Shown here piece by piece: positions 7,704 to 16,243 of a stretch of DNA of 25,172 nt. Origin of the DNA: Candidatus Bathyarchaeota archaeon (lineage in GTDB: Archaea > Thermoproteota > Bathyarchaeia > Bathyarchaeales > DTEX01); contig JAGTQS010000002.1 of assembly GCA_018397055.1 (NCBI GenBank), forward strand, positions 20,248 through 45,419, in the 5' to 3' direction. The notes beneath the pieces are model-generated. The model worked only from the letters and a program-made list of their open reading frames with translations, searched no databases and was not told where the DNA came from. A program made the position numbers and the translations under genes. Within the stretch, counting starts at the first letter, position 1, and the number at the start of each line of letters is the position of its first letter.

Positions 7704-8150
7704 TCAAAAAACAATACAAATATTTTCCTTTTTCGGTCAGTCACCAAGTGCAAAAAACAGACACATTTTCCAAGATAGCCAAAAAATTCAAGAAAAATAT
7801 ACATTAAAAATAGAAAACTCAACAAGAATACACAAATCCATAATAAGAATGGTTCTCAACACAGTCGCGGAATCCACAGTTCCACAGTGATTCCACAGGC
7901 ACTATACAAAAAAATTCTGCAAGCACACAGGGCTAAAAAAATGCGGCACACTTGCGCCAGCCCAAATATAGAAAAAATCTCAGCACTCACCGAACAAGAA
8001 TAAATATGTGTCTACACCCTGTAATAAAGATGGATGGTTAAAAAATTTGGTCCGTCTTATATAGCCTCCTTCTTTGAACCTTTCGCAATAGACTGTTACC
8101 TTTACGAAGACTAATCAGAATAAAGCCCAGTTAGGTCGACATCTTCAGAT
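7704..8150. other. 447-nt non-coding stretch
   Basis: No open frame of useful length or protein resemblance was found on either strand. The left edge is the thioredoxin-like gene promoter. At 7869-7898 there are three TCCACAG heptamers, and GGAATC/GATTCC arms form a possible hairpin. At 7928-7964 GGGCT and AGCCC could pair around a GC-containing segment. A TATA-like CTTATATAG at 8055-8063 on the plus strand has no gene behind it. The stretch lies beside two broken genes and may be a decayed locus. Confidence 0.5.
7869..7898. repeat. Cluster of three TCCACAG heptamers with an overlapping inverted repeat
   Basis: TCCACAG occurs at 7873-7879, 7881-7887 and 7892-7898. GGAATC (7869-7874) and GATTCC (7889-7894) are complementary arms around the first two. 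Function is unknown; it might be a binding site. Confidence 0.5.
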
Positions 8151-10001
8151 TTACGCCATCAGAAACATTACTGGAGTCTTTGCTGCCTTCCTAGCTGAGT
8201 ATAGGCTTGTTAAGCACAATGCTGTAATCAGCCCTGAAATTAGGAGCACCATAGCCACGACTGCATTTTGGGAGACTACAGGTTCAGGGATAAGGAACAA
8301 TAAAATAATCGCCAGCCCAACTGGAAATCCAAATAAGGCGCCAGCTGAGACAAGGATGAATGTCTGAAACAGCACGGTCCTCAGTATGGTTCCAGGGTTG
8401 GCTCCCAAAGCACGCATGATACCCAAATCTCTCTGTTGGCTTGACACTGAAAGCATAAGAGACCTTACAAGCGAAGTCACCGCGCTTACGAAAGACAAAA
8501 GCGAAAGAGAAAGAAGCATGGACCAAATCTGACTAACGTAGCTCAATTGTCTATTCAAAGATTGACCTGAATCAACCACGACCAACCCTGAACCTGAAAG
8601 AGCATCGCTTATTTTTTCCAGCGTTTCAGAACGGTTCGAAGGCTCAACTTGTATTAAAATAATGTTGTAACCCGAATAATGAACGATGGAGGACAACTTC
8701 TCGTAAGCCATGTAAACCACCATTCCATTATCCAACGAATCCAAACAGACCCCAACAGTGTTGAACTCATAATCGAAAAGTTTGAAGCTTTGAACAAAAG
8801 GGTCCTCGAAAAAATTCGCAGCCAAGGTGTCTCCTAACAGCACGCTGTCTGTGTCGTTGTTTTGAATTACCTGACCGAGAACCAGCCAGTTGTTTACGAG
8901 GGTTTCAGCTTGAATCCCCATAACGGTGGCGTTACATTGTCTCGCATCTCCGACCACTATATACTGACCAGGATTATCATAGTCAGGCGAAATGAGCTGG
9001 ACCTCTTTCACGGTGCCTTCCAGAATAAGCCTTGGGTCAACTTTTAATACTCCTTGGATTCCTTGAATCCCAGCGATGACGGAGCTCGGAACTGCGAAGT
9101 TTTCATTAAGGTAATCCATAAGCTCAAGATGGCCTATTTGAAGAAACCTGTCTAGTAGCTGCTCATAACGTTCAGCAATTTCTGTTTTAGCCACCAGAAC
9201 CACGTTTGTCCCAACTGCCCTCTGAATGTAACTGAACATGGTTTCCTCTGCAACTATTCCGCCGATGACAATGATGATCATTAAAACTATGATTACATCG
9301 AGACAGGTGATTGAACGAGCTGTTGTGAACCATCTTCTGCTCAAAGTTCTCAAAGCAATACGCGCAGTAAGGATTTTCCCCAATAGAAACGGTAACCTCA
9401 ATGTTGATTTTTGGGTAGTTGTCAAATCGGAAACTTGAGTTAAAGCCTCAGCGGGTTTGACACGAGCTACTCGTCCAACTAGCCGAAGGCTGAGAATGAA
9501 AGAAAAGCCTACGAACAAAGCAAAAATCAATAAAACCATTTGCAGGTTGAGCGGACTCATTGAAACAGGAAACCCCATATAATTCATTACGCCTGTTGAA
9601 ACAAAACACAAAATTATGCCGAATAAGGTTCCAATCGAGCAGCCAACTAAAACCATAATTAAATATTCTATTGTAAAATACTGATAAATGGCGTCAGCCA
9701 AAGAACCGACAGCCTTCATGATTCCTATGTTGCGAGTCCGTTCTGACGTATCTATAGACATCAAGAAATAAACAACGATAATCCCTGCAATGCAGCTTAG
9801 TATGACCACGAGAAGAATGAACCTCGAGAAGATAGCTGAAAACCCAACTGTTAACCCACTTGTCGAAAAACTTGCATTTTCAACGCCAAGGTTCTCGCCA
9901 AAAAGAAAGAGAGAAACAATCACGGAAACGCAGACAGCAAGGCTTATGATTATCAACATTGTATGAAATTTTCTTCTTGCCAATTCTTTAAGGGGAAACA
10001 T
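8151..10001 (-). CDS. ABC transporter permease with two FtsX-type domains (MacB/LolE-like)
   Basis: This is an integral membrane subunit of a MacB/LolCDE-like ABC system, 616 residues. Residues 1-200 carry four hydrophobic segments (about 13-35, 50-84, 108-138, 148-175) with FtsX-like text such as TRNIGIMKAVGSL. A further segment lies at about 232-253. A large extracytoplasmic domain (about 254-495) follows, then a C-terminal FtsX domain (about 497-607) with the classical QQRDLGIMRALGANPGTI loop. Relatives act as mechanotransmission pumps that export or extract lipids, peptides or drugs. The frame is intact from ATG 10001 to the end, yet its ATPase gene, 18 nt upstream on the same strand, is broken. 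Either the permease is newly orphaned or uses another ATPase. No substrate can be inferred. Confidence 0.85.
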   Translation of the reverse strand: MFPLKELARRKFHTMLIIISLAVCVSVIVSLFLFGENLGVENASFSTSGLTVGFSAIFSRFILLVVILSCIAGIIVVYFLMSIDTSERTRNIGIMKAVGSLADAIYQYFTIEYLIMVLVGCSIGTLFGIILCFVSTGVMNYMGFPVSMSPLNLQMVLLIFALFVGFSFILSLRLVGRVARVKPAEALTQVSDLTTTQKSTLRLPFLLGKILTARIALRTLSRRWFTTARSITCLDVIIVLMIIIVIGGIVAEETMFSYIQRAVGTNVVLVAKTEIAERYEQLLDRFLQIGHLELMDYLNENFAVPSSVIAGIQGIQGVLKVDPRLILEGTVKEVQLISPDYDNPGQYIVVGDARQCNATVMGIQAETLVNNWLVLGQVIQNNDTDSVLLGDTLAANFFEDPFVQSFKLFDYEFNTVGVCLDSLDNGMVVYMAYEKLSSIVHYSGYNIILIQVEPSNRSETLEKISDALSGSGLVVVDSGQSLNRQLSYVSQIWSMLLSLSLLSFVSAVTSLVRSLMLSVSSQQRDLGIMRALGANPGTILRTVLFQTFILVSAGALFGFPVGLAIILLFLIPEPVVSQNAVVAMVLLISGLITALCLTSLYSARKAAKTPVMFLMA

Positions 10002-10019
10002 CGAAATTACCGTTTACTC

Positions 10020-10693
10020 CTAGGTAACAATTCTTTCGTCCAACATGGTAAACGTCCGATCCGCTAACCTTGTGAGTCGTTCATCATGAGTTACAACAAT
10101 TATCGTTTTCTTCTTTTTCAACCCTCTAAGAATCTCAATAACCCTAAGCCCCGTGTCCAAATCAAGGTTTCCCGTAGGCTCATCAGCCAACAAAATAAGA
10201 GGATCATTAGCCAACGCCCGCGCAAAAGCCGCCCTCTGCTGCTCTCCACCACTCAGCTGAGACGGAAAATGGTCAGCCCTGTTCGTCAAACCAACAAGCT
10301 GAAGCAGCTCCTCCGTTTTTCGCTCAACCCTATCATCGTCTCATCCAGCTAACTGCATGGGAAACGCAAGGTTCTCCTTCGTTGTTAGGGTTGAAATCAA
10401 ATTGTAAGACTGAAAAATGTACCCAATGTTGGTGCAGCGAAAAGTTGCGAGAAAGAGCTCATCATACCTGGATAAATCGTTCCCAAGAACCCTAATTTCG
10501 CCTGAACTAGGCTTGTCTAAGCCGCTTATGATGTTCAAAAGCGTCGTTTTTCCAGCCCAGATGGACCGCTGATTGTTACGAACTCGCCTGCTTGAACAGT
10601 TAAATCAACACCTTTAAGAGCCTTAACGATTGTTCCACCTATGTTGTATTCCTTTCGAACGGAAGAAGCAACCACGGCCTTCTCATTTTCCAT
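10020..10693 (-). pseudogene. ABC transporter ATPase (LolD/MacB type), broken by a frameshift and an in-frame TGA
   Basis: Conceptually repaired, this is a normal ATPase of about 225 residues that energises the adjacent FtsX-type permease. It opens MENEKAVVASSVRKEY. The Walker A loop begins GPSG and then loses frame at about 10556-10558, where one missing base turns the expected G-(S/A)-GKTTLLN into LEKRRF and a stop. The other frame then supplies LLNIISGLDKPSSGEI and the Q-loop (GYIFQSYNL). It stops at an in-frame TGA (10341-10343), just after FPMQLAG. Beyond it the same frame continues DDDRVERKTEELLQLVGL, the signature LSGGEQQR, Walker B LILLADEPTGNLD and the switch HDE. Two independent lesions suggest a real pseudogene. 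A GTG at 10735 is an alternative start. Confidence 0.85.
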
Positions 10694-10755
10694 TTCAGTT
10701 ACACTTCGAAGCAACGTTTTTCGTAATTCATGCACCTAACTCTGTTAAGCCTTCA

Positions 10756-11205
10756 TCAACATTTGAAGAAAAGCCAGGAATTCTGTTCTCTCTTAAACTT
10801 AACCAGACAATACCTTCCATTAAGTCTACCGCCATTTATGAAAACCGAGATTCCGTTTTCATCCCACTTTTCAGTTTCATAGGTTCCCTTGTCCCAAATC
10901 TGCACTAAGCCAGCTCCATACTCTCCTTCTGGAATTGTGCCCTCAAAATCAGCGTACTCAAGCGGATGGTCTTCAACCATCACAGCAAGCCTTTTCACTC
11001 CCTTTTCAACAGGAGGCTCCTTAGGAATCGCCCAACTCTTGAGAACACCGTCTTTCTCAAGCCTAAAATCGTAATGAAGATGCGTCGCCTGATGCTTCTG
11101 AATTACGTAGATGCCGCCTTTCTTTTTTTCTATTTTCCCAACTTCACCTTCCGGCTCGCTTGTTTTCATAAAATTCCGTTTCCCCTGGTATGCATCTAAA
11201 GCCAT
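10756..11205 (-). CDS. Stand-alone DNA ligase D 3'-phosphoesterase domain protein (LigD-PE)
   Basis: This 149-residue single-domain enzyme matches the PE module of bacterial LigD, which removes 3'-phosphate and terminal ribonucleotides from DNA ends before ligation. The metal and catalytic residues known from Pseudomonas LigD-PE all appear with constant spacing: His38, His44, Asp46, Arg48 (in KHQATHLHYDFRLE), His80 (VEDHP) and Tyr84 (LEYADFEG). The block IPEGEYGAG (91-99) follows. The frame is open further upstream, but the ATG at 11205 matches the family start (MALDAYQGKR) and lies about 23 nt after a TTTATTA box, which suits a leaderless transcript. It is divergent from lysyl-tRNA synthetase. 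No Ku, polymerase or ATP-dependent ligase is visible, so the protein may work with the cell's own ligase. Confidence 0.9.
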   Translation of the reverse strand: MALDAYQGKRNFMKTSEPEGEVGKIEKKKGGIYVIQKHQATHLHYDFRLEKDGVLKSWAIPKEPPVEKGVKRLAVMVEDHPLEYADFEGTIPEGEYGAGLVQIWDKGTYETEKWDENGISVFINGGRLNGRYCLVKFKREQNSWLFFKC

Positions 11206-11299
11206 AAATAAGTAATCCGTAATTGGCATAATAAACAATTTGGAGCAAACACATACCGAAATTTCTTTACCTCTAGGAAAGTTATTATTTATCGACAAT

Positions 11300-11313
11300 T
11301 TTATTTAAAATAC
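11300..11313 (+). promoter_or_regulatory. TATA-like box for lysyl-tRNA synthetase
   Basis: The sequence TTTTATTTAAAATA lies about 50 nt before ATG 11363. It predicts a start of transcription near 11333 and a leader of roughly 30 nt containing a weak GGGAT site. The box for the divergent LigD-PE gene is separate. Confidence 0.45.
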
Positions 11314-11362
11314 AATTCATTCAGTAATACTTAATCACTCAAGAACTAGGGATAGAAAAACA

Positions 11363-12970
11363 ATGGAAGAAAAAATAATAGGTCACGGAACATGGTATGA
11401 TAAAATCGCTCTCGACATAATTGAAAGAGAGCGAAAACTCGGCAGAACGCTTCATACAATAAGAGTTGAAAGCGGAGTTGCAGCATCAGGCATACCACAC
11501 ATAGGCAGCCTAAGCGAAGTTACAAGAAACTACGCAGTTTCTTTAGCCATAAAAGAACAAGGATTCAATTCAGAGTTCATCGTTTTCTCAGACAACAAAG
11601 ACGGCCTAAGAAGCGTCCCAGCAGGGCTCCCTAAAAGCCTAGAAAAATACGTAGGATTTCCCGTCACCGACGTTCCAGACCCGTTCAAATGCCATGAAAG
11701 CTATGGTGAACACATGGTAAGCCTTCTCCTTGACGCATTAGACCAGTGTGGAGTATCGTATAAACTGTTTAAAGGAGCAGAAGTCTACAAAGAAGGGCTT
11801 CTTAACAGACAAATTCGCATATTAATGGAAAATTCGGAACACATAGGCAAAATCGTGAAGGAAGAAACTGGACAACAAAAGTACCTAAAAGCGTTGCCCT
11901 ATTTCCCAGTTTGCCAATCCTGCGGCAGAATCTACACGACTAAAGCATACAAATTCGTCCCAAAAGAAGACAAAATTCTCTACAAATGCGAAGGCATGGA
12001 AATCAAACACAAATGGCTGGAAGGATGCGGATACGAAGGCGAAGCTGACTACACAAAAGGAGAAGGAAAACTAGCTTGGAAAGCAGGCGAATTCGCAGCA
12101 AGGTGGCACGCACTAGACATCAGGTTCGAAGCATACGGAAAAGACATTTCAGATTCAGTCAGAGTAAACGATAGAATAGCACGTGAAATCCTAGGGTACG
12201 AACCTCCAATGCATGTCCAATACGAAATGTACCTCGACAAAGGTGGAAAGAAAATCTCAAAATCCGTAGGCAACGTTTTCACCCCACAAGTATGGTTCAA
12301 ATATGGTTCGCCACAGTCCATGGTGCTGCTAACCCTGAAAAGGTTTGTTGGAACCCGCAACGTTTCTGTTACCGACATCCCACGTTACATGGACGAACTA
12401 GACGAACTTGAAGACGTATACTTCGGAAAGAAAAAAAATTCAGACCAAATGGAGAAGGCTAAACTTACAGGCTTATTCAGGTATTGCTGGTACATGAAGG
12501 CGCCCACAAGCTCAAGCATACATGTTCCATACAATCTTTTGGTAAACCTAGCAAGAGTTGCGCCCGAAGGCTCAGAAATGACCTTTATCGTAGAAAAGCT
12601 AAGAAACTATGGATACTTAAAAGATGAAATTCAAGCTAATCTAGAACAACGCATAAGATATGCACTTAACTGGGTAAAGGATTTCAAGGAAGCAACAGAG
12701 ACAAAAGTCGACTTAAGCCCAGAGGAAACAACAGCCATCAAACAGCTTGTCCAAGCATTAAAAGAAACCAATGACCAAAACGCTGTTCAAGCTGCAATCT
12801 TCGAAATTTCGAGAAGAAACAACATAAACACAAAAACGTTTTTCCAAACGCTATACATGATTCTTTTTGGAACCTCATCTGGACCAAGGCTTGGACCATA
12901 CCTCCTTGACATGGGCAAAGAAAACGCCATTAAAATTCTTGAAAAATGCCTTGACAAGCCAAAGAACTGA
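11363..12970 (+). CDS. lysS: Lysyl-tRNA synthetase, class I
   Basis: This enzyme charges tRNA-Lys with lysine in the cytoplasm. It is the class I form (LysK) found in most archaea and some bacteria, 535 residues, the expected length. The HIGH signature appears as SGIPHIGSLSEV (about 43-54) and the KMSKS signature as GGKKISKSVGN. A Cys-x2-Cys pair (FPVCQSCGRIY) and later cysteines (LYKCEGME, LEGCGYEG) form the usual zinc-binding insertion. The C-terminal alpha-helical anticodon-binding part is complete, ending near ILEKCLDKPKN. It starts at ATG 11363. The gene appears to be its own transcription unit, convergent with the GH57 gene. Confidence 0.96.
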   Translation: MEEKIIGHGTWYDKIALDIIERERKLGRTLHTIRVESGVAASGIPHIGSLSEVTRNYAVSLAIKEQGFNSEFIVFSDNKDGLRSVPAGLPKSLEKYVGFPVTDVPDPFKCHESYGEHMVSLLLDALDQCGVSYKLFKGAEVYKEGLLNRQIRILMENSEHIGKIVKEETGQQKYLKALPYFPVCQSCGRIYTTKAYKFVPKEDKILYKCEGMEIKHKWLEGCGYEGEADYTKGEGKLAWKAGEFAARWHALDIRFEAYGKDISDSVRVNDRIAREILGYEPPMHVQYEMYLDKGGKKISKSVGNVFTPQVWFKYGSPQSMVLLTLKRFVGTRNVSVTDIPRYMDELDELEDVYFGKKKNSDQMEKAKLTGLFRYCWYMKAPTSSSIHVPYNLLVNLARVAPEGSEMTFIVEKLRNYGYLKDEIQANLEQRIRYALNWVKDFKEATETKVDLSPEETTAIKQLVQALKETNDQNAVQAAIFEISRRNNINTKTFFQTLYMILFGTSSGPRLGPYLLDMGKENAIKILEKCLDKPKN

Positions 12971-13010
12971 AGCTGCCACCAAACAATGAAAGAACATTAC
13001 AATCTGCTTT

Positions 13011-14510
13011 TCATTGCCTCACTGTCTTTTCCAAAGCTTTTCTCAGATCTTCGCCTCTTAATTCAGACAACCTAATTTTCCCAAGTTTCTCAGCTAATTT
13101 CTTATTGCGTAATGAATGCTCTACCCAATTTTCGAAATCACCGTTGCCATTATGAAATGTAATAGACCTCAGGCTTACTTTTTTGATGATCTTCGAAAAT
13201 CCCTTTAAACTCCAAGCCATCAAGCCTGTGAACTGTTTCTCGCCTTTTCCCTCGTAAAAAAGAAAAGGTTCATTCGCAGATTCTGTGGCACGTTTAACCC
13301 TGCTTTCGAAATCTAATACTGCAGACTGAGCCGTAACGTAAGCATCTGTGGCTGAGCTGTAGGGGCTAAAATACGAGTGCACCTCGCCTGGTCCTCCTCC
13401 TTCTGTAAACATGTAGTACAAATGGTCGCTTACCTGGAAATACCGCCACAACCTCAAAAGAAGCTTATCTCCAGACTCCTTAACTAAGGGTTCAAGCCTT
13501 TGAACAGAAAGATAATAGGCCCACTGCATCGTGTTTCCAAGCCAACCGCTTGTGTCCCGTTTGACATCGGCCCAAGAGACTGTCGCACCAAGTTCTGGAA
13601 CGTCAATCTCGCCAACAGGAACATACTTGTCCAAAACCTCTGAAGGAGTTGACATACACAAATGTTTATGCTTAAGAATTTCCATCGGCAGATGCCTTAG
13701 AAACTCATGTATACCAGATTCAGGCCAATGATGTTCGCCGAAGGTTTCATAATCCGGAAAAATACAAATATAGTCACCAGGCGTCTCAGCAAGCCACCTC
13801 GCATATTTTAAGGCCGTTAATGGCCATTCAGTCCATGCTTTTGACGAAAATCTGAACGCAATATCATCCGTTAACTTGTAGTTCCTAAGCAAAACCTTTA
13901 TTTTTTCGCAACCCGTAGGTTTATAAAGAAAGTTTGGAGACTTGCCTTGAAGAATTCTTTCAGCTCCTTCAGTAAAGATCCCTTTAAAACCCATTTTCTC
14001 AACGGTTCTTACGATGGCATTATTATAAAGAAGCTCTGTGTTCTCAAAAACCCTTGGGCTGTATCCTATTAGGCTTTTGATTGCTTGTTGATGCATCTTT
14101 ATTTGATCGATGAACTCGTTAGCTTTCTGATAAAAGCTCGCAAGAGAATGATAGTATGTTTGACCTATGAACTCCACACAACCAGTTTCAGCAAGCTGCC
14201 TAAAAGACTCCAACAAATCTTTGTTAAACATCTCACAATACTCTAAAAAGACGCCTGAAAGGCTAAACGAAACCTTAACCTTTCTAGCATGATTCTTAGT
14301 TTGGTCAATCAACCTTAGAAGTATATTGTTAGAGGGAAAATAACATTTTTTACAAGCTCTTTCAAAGATGTCTCGATTAAGCTTATCATCAAAATAATGT
14401 TGAAAAAGCTCCTCTCCGCTAAGATGGCTAAAAAGCCTGTTTTCCCAAAAGAAATCATGTCTTAACCGAAATGGCTGGTGAACCTCGAAAACAAGCACAA
14501 TATCTGTCAA
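13011..14510 (-). CDS. Glycoside hydrolase family 57 protein, alpha-amylase type
   Basis: This 499-residue retaining alpha-glucan-active enzyme of family GH57 resembles the MJ1611-type archaeal amylases. Conserved regions are FEVHQPFRL (8-16), a second region ending FIGQTYYHSL, ENTELLYNN (156-164), GIFTEGAERIL (177-187), FPDYETFGEHHW (251-262) and WRYFQVSDHLYYM (355-367). By family analogy Glu181 would be the nucleophile and Asp253 the acid/base; this is inferred from motif position. No signal peptide is present, so it probably acts on intracellular glycogen or maltodextrin. The start is a TTG at 14510, supported by a GAGGTTATC ribosome site directly upstream. A GCATATTTATC box lies about 35 nt before the start. 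Confidence 0.88.
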   Translation of the reverse strand: MTDIVLVFEVHQPFRLRHDFFWENRLFSHLSGEELFQHYFDDKLNRDIFERACKKCYFPSNNILLRLIDQTKNHARKVKVSFSLSGVFLEYCEMFNKDLLESFRQLAETGCVEFIGQTYYHSLASFYQKANEFIDQIKMHQQAIKSLIGYSPRVFENTELLYNNAIVRTVEKMGFKGIFTEGAERILQGKSPNFLYKPTGCEKIKVLLRNYKLTDDIAFRFSSKAWTEWPLTALKYARWLAETPGDYICIFPDYETFGEHHWPESGIHEFLRHLPMEILKHKHLCMSTPSEVLDKYVPVGEIDVPELGATVSWADVKRDTSGWLGNTMQWAYYLSVQRLEPLVKESGDKLLLRLWRYFQVSDHLYYMFTEGGGPGEVHSYFSPYSSATDAYVTAQSAVLDFESRVKRATESANEPFLFYEGKGEKQFTGLMAWSLKGFSKIIKKVSLRSITFHNGNGDFENWVEHSLRNKKLAEKLGKIRLSELRGEDLRKALEKTVRQ

Positions 14511-14514
14511 CTAA

Positions 14515-14523
14515 GATAACCTC
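14515..14523 (-). promoter_or_regulatory. Ribosome-binding site deciding the TTG start of the GH57 gene
   Basis: GAGGTTATC closely follows the archaeal anti-SD complement GAGGTGATC and ends 4 nt before TTG 14510. No ATG lies nearby in frame, so the TTG is accepted as the start. Confidence 0.6.
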
Positions 14524-14751
14524 GCTTAACAATCATTTTGATAAATATGCAATTTTTTAATCCAAAATATTTCGATATACCAAATATATTTAACTAAACC
14601 ATTCCGTAATGGCCCCAAAATTTAAATAACATATGATCTACGAGATTCCTGTTTCCAATAATAACACATAATATAACTAAATATACAGATTAACCATTGA
14701 TCCTATGATTCAATTATTTCTTAAAAATTAAAAATCGTATTGAACGATCAT

Positions 14752-15126
14752 CTAAGGTAAACGTGGCTTTATTGCAACTCTTACATTACCATTTTGGCCA
14801 ACTGTTAGAAGCCCTATTGGCAGATTTACAGAACTCATTATTCGTTCCAGTTTTTCCATATGTGGATAGTCTTGGGGAACAGCAAGGTAAGTGGGGACAA
14901 ACCCACTCTCAATGCAACATGTCAGACATTGACCAAGACTTTTGTGGCATTCTGTTAATTGCGTGTTACAATTTATATGAATATTATATGCCATTCTATA
15001 ACCGATACTGTAGCCGTCCTCCACCTCATAGACTGCTATTCTTTCATTTTCTGTACGTACAATGCTTGTAGGGAAATAGGCCCCAAGCCATCCTAATACA
15101 GCCTTTTTCACATCCTCTTCCTGCAT
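14752..15126 (-). CDS. Small Cys-rich protein with possible restriction-endonuclease-like fold
   Basis: This 124-residue protein cannot be named with confidence. The order of predicted elements suggests the PD-(D/E)XK nuclease fold: helix (DVKKAVLGWLGAY), beta strands (ERIAVYEVE, then SIGYRMAYNIHIN), a TECHKS turn, helix, strand PTYLAVP, helix, strand IGLLTV and strand VRVAI. The TECHKS turn (Glu59, Lys62) would stand where the ExK motif usually lies, but spacing is off by one. Five cysteines (53, 60, 67, 70, 71) cluster around it, which could bind metal or a cluster. It may be inactive or a regulator. It starts at ATG 15126, with a T/A-rich TATA-like stretch about 27-34 nt upstream. About 240 nt of AT-rich, gene-free sequence separate it from the GH57 gene. 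Confidence 0.55.
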   Translation of the reverse strand: MQEEDVKKAVLGWLGAYFPTSIVRTENERIAVYEVEDGYSIGYRMAYNIHINCNTQLTECHKSLGQCLTCCIESGFVPTYLAVPQDYPHMEKLERIMSSVNLPIGLLTVGQNGNVRVAIKPRLP

Positions 15127-15290
15127 TTATCTCAACCCAGCAAAATTCTGAAATAAAAAATTTTTAAACCGTTTATTTTCTATTGAAGACATGTTCTTAC
15201 AAAAAAATAGTATAAATGTTGTTGTATAAATAATTTAAGCTTACTTTATAATTAGCACAAACGAATTCTTCTTCCCATGAAAAGAAATTC

Positions 15291-16061
15291 CTATATTCCC
15301 AACAACAATATTGCATCAATAATAACTAATAACCCCAAAAAAATTACAGAAAATCCCAAAAACACACGCATGCCTTTTTGAGAGAACATTTTAGTTACCT
15401 TTACGGCCCATGAAACAGAAAAACAGCCAGACAAAGTTAATACGATAAAAGCTTCAAAATTAAACAGATTCATGCTTGCGTATGTTAATCCTCCGGCAAA
15501 GTCCAAAATCAATCTAACAATTAAGGATGAGCCCACCACAATTGCAGGATCAATCCCTAAAACTATATAAAGCCCAATACCTATTGGTCCCCATCCTGCT
15601 CCAAAAAATCCTTTAACAAATCCAGCTAAAAGGGAAATTATGATTAGTTTTTTCATAAGCAGTTTTTTAGTTATTCTTCCAAAGCCTCGCTCATCAATTT
15701 TGTTTTTTACTGTAAAGAATATGGCAATACCTATTGCAACCTCAAAAACACCTATGGCTACTTTCATTATTGATTCAGGAAGATTCACTGACAAATAAGC
15801 ACCTAGAAAAACAGTTAATACACCTGGAAGAAATGCTAAAATAATATTCTTATCCACGTTTTTTGCTTTTTTATGTTCAATAGCACCAATTGCTGTCACC
15901 AGCAATTCGCTTAACAAACATGTCCCACGTGCCACATCCGACGAAAACCCAAGAAGCATCAAGACTGGAATAATAAAAGGTCCAATCATGCCTGACGATC
16001 CCAGTATTGCTCCTCCAAGTAGACCTGAAATGACAAGCCAAATAAAAAATGTAATAGGCAT
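15291..16061 (-). CDS. TauE/SafE family membrane exporter
   Basis: This is a 256-residue integral membrane protein with about eight hydrophobic segments in two halves. Each half opens with a Gly-rich signature: FIWLVISGLLGGAILGSSGMIGPF near the N-terminus and LLAGFVKGFFGAGWGPIGIG near 155-175, as in the TauE/SafE (formerly DUF81/UPF0721) family. Members move sulfite, sulfoacetate or other small organic anions; the substrate here is not determinable. It starts at ATG 16061. TATA-like runs at 16076-16095 put transcription start at or just before the ATG, so it is likely expressed separately from the upstream RHH-H-protein gene, 182 nt away on the same strand. Confidence 0.88.
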   Translation of the reverse strand: MPITFFIWLVISGLLGGAILGSSGMIGPFIIPVLMLLGFSSDVARGTCLLSELLVTAIGAIEHKKAKNVDKNIILAFLPGVLTVFLGAYLSVNLPESIMKVAIGVFEVAIGIAIFFTVKNKIDERGFGRITKKLLMKKLIIISLLAGFVKGFFGAGWGPIGIGLYIVLGIDPAIVVGSSLIVRLILDFAGGLTYASMNLFNFEAFIVLTLSGCFSVSWAVKVTKMFSQKGMRVFLGFSVIFLGLLVIIDAILLLGI

Positions 16062-16243
16062 TGTTTTTTACCCGAATTTATATAAATATATATTATTACT
16101 TGTTGAAGACATTACAAGGCAGTTTTTCTATTTATTTAAAGCAAACTTTATGGTAAATCCACGAACGACCTCCACAGGTTGTTTTTCCAGAAAAATATTA
16201 GAATAAATTCTGTATTTTTAATGGAATATAGATGATAGGTGGT

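Noticed and set aside
7928..7964. GGGCT/AGCCC hairpin as a structured ncRNA
   Set aside because: The arms are only 5 nt, the inner pairing is poor and there are no C/D-box or H/ACA signatures; too weak to call an RNA gene.
10341..10343. In-frame TGA read as selenocysteine or tryptophan
   Set aside because: The position is not a Cys/Sec site in ABC ATPases, no SECIS-like structure was seen, and a second lesion in Walker A makes simple gene decay more likely. Other genes in the window use TGA as a normal stop (for example mvhA, mvhG, hdrC).
12049..12378. 109-codon minus-strand frame inside lysyl-tRNA synthetase
   Set aside because: It lies fully antisense to a strongly conserved gene and has no recognisable motif.
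14763..15071. 102-codon plus-strand frame opposite the Cys-rich small protein
   Set aside because: Only one strand can be the main gene. The minus frame has a proper ATG, an upstream TATA-like region and a plausible fold pattern; the plus frame has none.
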